In this document: positions 60,154-64,000 of the stretch, one piece after another | Layout: the number at the start of each line of letters is the position of its first letter | Numbering within the stretch: the first letter of the stretch is position 1 | DNA from: Flagellimonas beolgyonensis | GTDB lineage: Bacteria; Bacteroidota; Bacteroidia; Flavobacteriales; Flavobacteriaceae | Direction of reading: 5' to 3' | DNA length: 64,000 nucleotides | NCBI RefSeq assembly: GCF_003992615.1 | Contig: NZ_RZMY01000013.1 | Span: 164,238-228,237, forward strand | Notes under the pieces: generated by a model | Seen by the model: the letters and a program-made list of their open reading frames with translations, nothing else | The model's database searches: none | Told to the model about the DNA's origin: nothing | Program-made: the position numbers and the translations under genes

Positions 60154-63015
60154 ATGGTCAACTACGAAGAACATATTGAGGTTAAGGGCGCCAGGGTCCA
60201 CAATCTTAAAAATATTGATGTTACCATCCCCCGGGAAAAACTCGTAGTGATAACCGGGCTTTCCGGCAGTGGAAAATCATCCTTGGCCTTCGACACCATC
60301 TATGCCGAAGGACAGCGACGCTACATTGAAACCTTTTCGGCCTACGCCAGACAATTTTTGGGTGGATTGGAACGACCCGATGTGGATAAAATCGATGGGC
60401 TTTCTCCCGTTATCGCCATTGAACAGAAAACCACCTCCAAATCGCCACGCTCCACGGTGGGCACCATCACAGAGGTCTACGATTTTCTAAGGCTCCTTTT
60501 TGCCCGTGCGGCAAATGCCTACAGTTACAATACGGGTGAGAAAATGGTGAGCTATAGCGATGAACAGATCAAAAACCTGATCATAGAAACTTATTTGGAC
60601 AAAAAGATCAATGTGTTGGCACCGGTCATCAAATCCAGAAAAGGGCATTATCGGGAGCTATTTGAACAAATTGCAAAGCAAGGGTTTGTGAAGGTGCGTG
60701 TGGATGGCGAAATTATGGATATTACCAAGGGCATGAAAGTGGACCGGTACAAGGTGCATGATATAGAGATCGTGATCGATCGGCTAAAAGTGTCGGATTC
60801 GGAAGATTTCCACAAGCGCTTGGCCGAAACCATCAACACGGCCATGTACAGTGGCGATAATGTATTGATGGTCTTGGAAGAAGGGGAATCGGTTCCCCGG
60901 TATTTCAGTAGGGATTTGATGTGTCCCTCCTCTGGCATTTCCTACCCCACTCCAGAACCCAATACGTTTTCCTTCAACTCTCCCAAAGGCATGTGCCCCG
61001 ATTGCAGTGGGCTTGGCCATGTGTACGAGGTGAACGAGCAAAAAATCATTCCAAACAAAAAAATTTCCATCAAATCTGGTGGTCTGGCCCCTTTGGGCGA
61101 ATACAAAAAATCGTGGGCCTTCAAACAATTGGAGACCATTGCGCAACGCTACAATTTTGAGCTATCGGATGCTATTGAAAAAATACCCGATGAAGCGCTG
61201 GACGTCATATTAAACGGTGGGAAGGAAAGTTTTGAGGTGGATTCCAAGACCTTAGGGGTCAAGCGGCAATATAAAATTGATTATGAGGGTATTTCCAACT
61301 TCATAAAGACCCAGTTTGAAGAAGCCAACTCCACTTCCATCAAGCGATGGGCCAAGGATTTCATGGATAAAATAAAGTGTCCGACCTGCCACGGCTCCCG
61401 TTTGCGAAAGGAATCACTCTATTTCAAGATTGGCGAGAAAAATATTGCCGAACTGTCCCAAATGGATATCGCAGAATTGGCAGATTTCTTCGAAAATCTG
61501 GAGAAAAGCTTGGAAGGCAACCAAAAACTGATTGCCGAAGAAATCATCAAGGAAATCAGAGCCCGCATTGGATTCTTATTGGATGTTGGGTTGGACTACC
61601 TATCCCTTAACCGTGGTTCCAAGTCACTTTCCGGAGGTGAGGCACAACGCATTCGTCTGGCTACCCAGATCGGTTCCCAATTGGTGGGTGTGCTCTATAT
61701 TCTGGACGAACCTAGCATCGGACTACATCAACGCGATAATGAACGTTTGATCCATTCCTTGGAATCGCTACGGGATATTGGCAACTCGATAATTGTGGTG
61801 GAGCATGACCGGGATATGATCGAACGTGCCGACCACGTAATCGACATTGGGCCCAAGGCCGGAAAACATGGAGGCGAGATTATTTCCGAGGGCAGTCCGC
61901 AGGAATTGAAGGACCACCATACCATGACCGCGCAATATATTACCGGGGAACTCGAAATTCCTGTTCCCGAAAAAAGGCGAAAGGGCACTGGAAAAAAAAT
62001 AGTGCTTTCCGGATGCACCGGAAACAACTTAAAAAACATTACCGTTGAATTTCCATTAGGGCAGTTGATCGGGGTTACCGGGGTGTCTGGCAGTGGAAAA
62101 TCCACGTTGATCAATGAGACTCTCTACCCTATTATGAACGCCCATTATTTCAATGGGGTCAAAAAACCGATGCCGTATAAAAAAATCACCGGTCTGAACC
62201 ACATTGATAAGGTGATCGACATCAACCAATCGCCCATTGGACGCACACCACGTTCCAATCCGGCAACGTACACGGGGGTTTTTAGTGAGATTAGATCCCT
62301 GTTCGCAAAAACGACGGAAGCCGCCATTCGCGGATACAAACCCGGTCGGTTCAGCTTTAATGTGGCCGGTGGACGATGTGAAACCTGCCAAGGAGGCGGA
62401 CTCAGGGTCATTGAAATGAACTTTTTGCCCGATGTGTATGTGGAATGTGAGACCTGTAACGGCAAACGGTTCAATCGGGAAACCTTGGAAATTCGATACA
62501 AGGGAAAATCCATCGCGGATGTCTTGGAAATGACCATCAACGAAGCGGTTGATTTCTTCGAGAATATCCCAAAAATCCACCGTAAGTTGCAGACAATAAA
62601 AGATGTGGGATTGGGTTATATATCTTTGGGGCAGCAGTCCACTACCCTTTCCGGTGGGGAAGCGCAACGGGTAAAGCTGGCAACCGAACTCTCGAAGCGC
62701 GATACCGGAAACACCTTTTACATCCTCGACGAACCAACCACAGGTCTTCATTTTGAAGACATTAGGGTGCTGATGGAAGTGCTTAATAGGTTGGTGGATA
62801 AAGGCAATACGATCTTGGTAATCGAACACAACATGGATGTGATCAAAATGGTGGACCATATTATCGATATCGGTTATGAAGGAGGTCGCGGTGGCGGCAT
62901 GGTGGTGGCCACAGGAACACCGGAAGAGATTGCAAAAGACAAAAAAAGCTACACGGCCAGGTTCTTGAAAAAGGAATTGGAGCAAACCAAACATAAAATT
63001 GCGAGAGCCGTTTAA
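60154..63015 (+). CDS. uvrA: excinuclease ABC subunit A
   Basis: The 953-residue product is UvrA, the damage-scanning ATPase of nucleotide excision repair. Both ABC halves are complete: Walker [18 protein letters not shown] and [18 protein letters not shown], signature motifs [17 protein letters not shown] and [19 protein letters not shown], Walker [17 protein letters not shown] and [16 protein letters not shown], and zinc fingers [20 protein letters not shown] and [14 protein letters not shown]...CETCNGKRF. Length is normal. The LOG-family gene follows 12 bases on and may be cotranscribed. Confidence 0.98.
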   Translation: MVNYEEHIEVKGARVHNLKNIDVTIPREKLVVITGLSGSGKSSLAFDTIYAEGQRRYIETFSAYARQFLGGLERPDVDKIDGLSPVIAIEQKTTSKSPRSTVGTITEVYDFLRLLFARAANAYSYNTGEKMVSYSDEQIKNLIIETYLDKKINVLAPVIKSRKGHYRELFEQIAKQGFVKVRVDGEIMDITKGMKVDRYKVHDIEIVIDRLKVSDSEDFHKRLAETINTAMYSGDNVLMVLEEGESVPRYFSRDLMCPSSGISYPTPEPNTFSFNSPKGMCPDCSGLGHVYEVNEQKIIPNKKISIKSGGLAPLGEYKKSWAFKQLETIAQRYNFELSDAIEKIPDEALDVILNGGKESFEVDSKTLGVKRQYKIDYEGISNFIKTQFEEANSTSIKRWAKDFMDKIKCPTCHGSRLRKESLYFKIGEKNIAELSQMDIAELADFFENLEKSLEGNQKLIAEEIIKEIRARIGFLLDVGLDYLSLNRGSKSLSGGEAQRIRLATQIGSQLVGVLYILDEPSIGLHQRDNERLIHSLESLRDIGNSIIVVEHDRDMIERADHVIDIGPKAGKHGGEIISEGSPQELKDHHTMTAQYITGELEIPVPEKRRKGTGKKIVLSGCTGNNLKNITVEFPLGQLIGVTGVSGSGKSTLINETLYPIMNAHYFNGVKKPMPYKKITGLNHIDKVIDINQSPIGRTPRSNPATYTGVFSEIRSLFAKTTEAAIRGYKPGRFSFNVAGGRCETCQGGGLRVIEMNFLPDVYVECETCNGKRFNRETLEIRYKGKSIADVLEMTINEAVDFFENIPKIHRKLQTIKDVGLGYISLGQQSTTLSGGEAQRVKLATELSKRDTGNTFYILDEPTTGLHFEDIRVLMEVLNRLVDKGNTILVIEHNMDVIKMVDHIIDIGYEGGRGGGMVVATGTPEEIAKDKKSYTARFLKKELEQTKHKIARAV

Positions 63016-63027
63016 TTAGATTTAATT

Positions 63028-63720
63028 ATGCACATGCGAAAAGAACAACATTCTAAAGCTTGGAATGAAATTAAGACAAACGATTCATGGGCCATTTTCA
63101 AAATAATGGGCGAGTTTGTCAATGGATTTGAAAAAATGAGTGTTATTGGGCCCTGCGTTTCCATTTTTGGATCGGCAAGGGTGCGACCCGGCAATGCCTA
63201 CTATGATTTGGCCGTACAGATTTCCAAAAGGATAGCAGAAGCGGGCTACGGTATTATTACAGGAGGTGGACCGGGAATCATGGAAGCGGGGAACAAAGGC
63301 GCCAGTTTGGCCGGGGGCATCTCAGTCGGATTGAACATAGACCTTCCATTTGAACAGCATGACAATCCATTTATTGACGATGATAAAAGCTTGGATTTTG
63401 ATTATTTCTTCGTACGGAAAGTCATGTTTGTGAAATATTCGCAAGGCTTTGTGGTCATGCCAGGCGGTTTTGGCACTTTGGATGAACTTTTTGAGGCCAT
63501 CACCTTGATCCAGACACACAAAATACATACCTTCCCAATTATCTTGGTGGGCACGGAATTTTGGAAAGGCCTGATCGATTGGATTCGAAATACCATGTTG
63601 GAAGCTGGAAATATCAGCGCCAAAGATCTTGATCTTATTAAAATTGTCGATACCGAGGACGAAGTTGTCGAAATCATCGACGCGTTTTACAAAGGTCGTA
63701 CCCTCAGCCCCAACTTTTAA
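63028..63720 (+). CDS. LOG-family protein (TIGR00730, lysine decarboxylase-like)
   Basis: The 230-residue product has the Rossmann-like LOG fold: SVIGPCVSIFGSARVRPGN, YGIITGGGPGIMEAGNKGA and the signature MPGGFGTLDELFEAITLIQT. Members are cytokinin riboside 5'-monophosphate phosphoribohydrolases or related nucleotide 5'-monophosphate nucleosidases; the old lysine decarboxylase name is misleading. MHMRKEQ and MRKEQ are both possible starts. It follows uvrA closely but no functional link is established. Confidence 0.92.
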   Translation: MHMRKEQHSKAWNEIKTNDSWAIFKIMGEFVNGFEKMSVIGPCVSIFGSARVRPGNAYYDLAVQISKRIAEAGYGIITGGGPGIMEAGNKGASLAGGISVGLNIDLPFEQHDNPFIDDDKSLDFDYFFVRKVMFVKYSQGFVVMPGGFGTLDELFEAITLIQTHKIHTFPIILVGTEFWKGLIDWIRNTMLEAGNISAKDLDLIKIVDTEDEVVEIIDAFYKGRTLSPNF

Positions 63721-63734
63721 AATACCGAACGTTG

Positions 63735-64000
63735 ATGAGCCATCGTTTGCTTTACAGGTTCCCTATCTTGCTTTTTTTGCTGGGCAACACCCTCTGGGCG
63801 CAGCATAAGAATGAGATAGTGGCTACCCTTGACGGTGCTACCAAACAAATTCGGATTCGTCAACATTTCACTTATGTGAACCACTCGGACAAGGGCCAAT
63901 CCACCTTGTTCTTCAACGATTGGAACCATGCCTATTCCAATAAGAATACAGCATTGGCCAAACGCTTTGCCGAAGAGTTCAATCGGGGATTGCACTTGGC
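63735..64000 (+). CDS. M1-family metallopeptidase, N-terminal part (cut by window end)
   Basis: An ATG at 63735 opens a frame that runs off the right edge. The visible 88 residues have a Sec signal (PILLFLLGNTLWAQ) and the start of an M1 aminopeptidase-like beta domain (ATLDGATKQIRIRQHFTYVN, STLFFNDWNHAYSNKNTALAKRFAEEFNR), a pattern common in flavobacterial exported metalloproteases. The catalytic HExxH lies outside the window. It starts 14 bases after the LOG gene's stop. Confidence 0.75.
   Translation, partial: MSHRLLYRFPILLFLLGNTLWAQHKNEIVATLDGATKQIRIRQHFTYVNHSDKGQSTLFFNDWNHAYSNKNTALAKRFAEEFNRGLHL

Noticed and set aside
62056..62994. 312-codon minus-strand frame opposite uvrA
   Set aside because: Lies wholly antisense to the second UvrA ATPase half, which is conserved residue by residue.

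Overview
The window looks like a chromosomal segment from a marine-type Flavobacteriaceae (Bacteroidota), probably close to Muricauda/Allomuricauda. The genus is a guess; the family is well supported. Supporting evidence: Bacteroidota-restricted families (DUF4251, DUF5916, DUF6090, TlpA with DUF4369, TPR regulators with a LuxR-like tail, a QEGLA-motif protein), many lipoproteins, outer-membrane barrels ending in aromatic residues, almost no Shine-Dalgarno sequences, and repeated matches to the Bacteroidota -7 promoter box TAnnTTTG. I saw no rRNA, tRNA, CRISPR array, transposase or phage gene.

Layout. 0-19 kb is mostly core: a sorbosone-dehydrogenase-like lipoprotein, a DUF4251 lipoprotein, a CBM9/DUF5916 outer-membrane protein, an EamA transporter, a lipocalin-like/OmpA pair, a fused branched-chain 2-oxoacid dehydrogenase E1, an Fe(II)/2-oxoglutarate-type oxygenase with a SUI1 factor, a DUF1835/nucleoside phosphorylase/periplasmic-binding-fold run, ung, mutS2 and a Tat-exported Gfo/Idh/MocA oxidoreductase.

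18.7-30.6 kb is an accessory island. It holds a cholesterol-dependent-cytolysin-like lipoprotein divergent from a membrane TPR/HTH regulator, with a phased TGGACA repeat between them; a DUF885 lipoprotein; an 18-unit heptanucleotide minisatellite; two AT-rich genes separated by an integron attC-like hairpin (one a possible HEPN/AbiU2 RNase, the other unrecognised); two DUF6090 paralogs; and several copies of a composite palindromic repeat.

30-49 kb carries hydrolases, an ankyrin protein, a DCC protein, a MuiA-like protein with an inserted SusC-type N-terminal module, a conserved but unexplained three-gene operon (glutathione-synthase-like ATP-grasp, N-formylglutamate amidohydrolase, QEGLA protein), a dicarboxylate/amino-acid symporter, aroC, an LpxH-like phosphoesterase, a giant FAD/Fe-S oxidoreductase, TlpA, rhomboid and an LpxL-like acyltransferase.

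49-64 kb contains glmM, ACP phosphodiesterase, gamma-glutamyltransferase, a DcsG-like ATP-grasp, and the clearest regulatory unit of the window: a LexA-like S24 regulator divergent from a radical-SAM/DUF4130 DNA repair pair, with four near-identical TGGAW-TAT-TTCCA palindromes between them. An APC permease, uvrA, a LOG-family protein and a truncated M1 peptidase gene follow. The best candidates for under-described biology are the S24-controlled radical-SAM repair pair, the cytolysin with its phased operator, and the attC-bounded gene pair.
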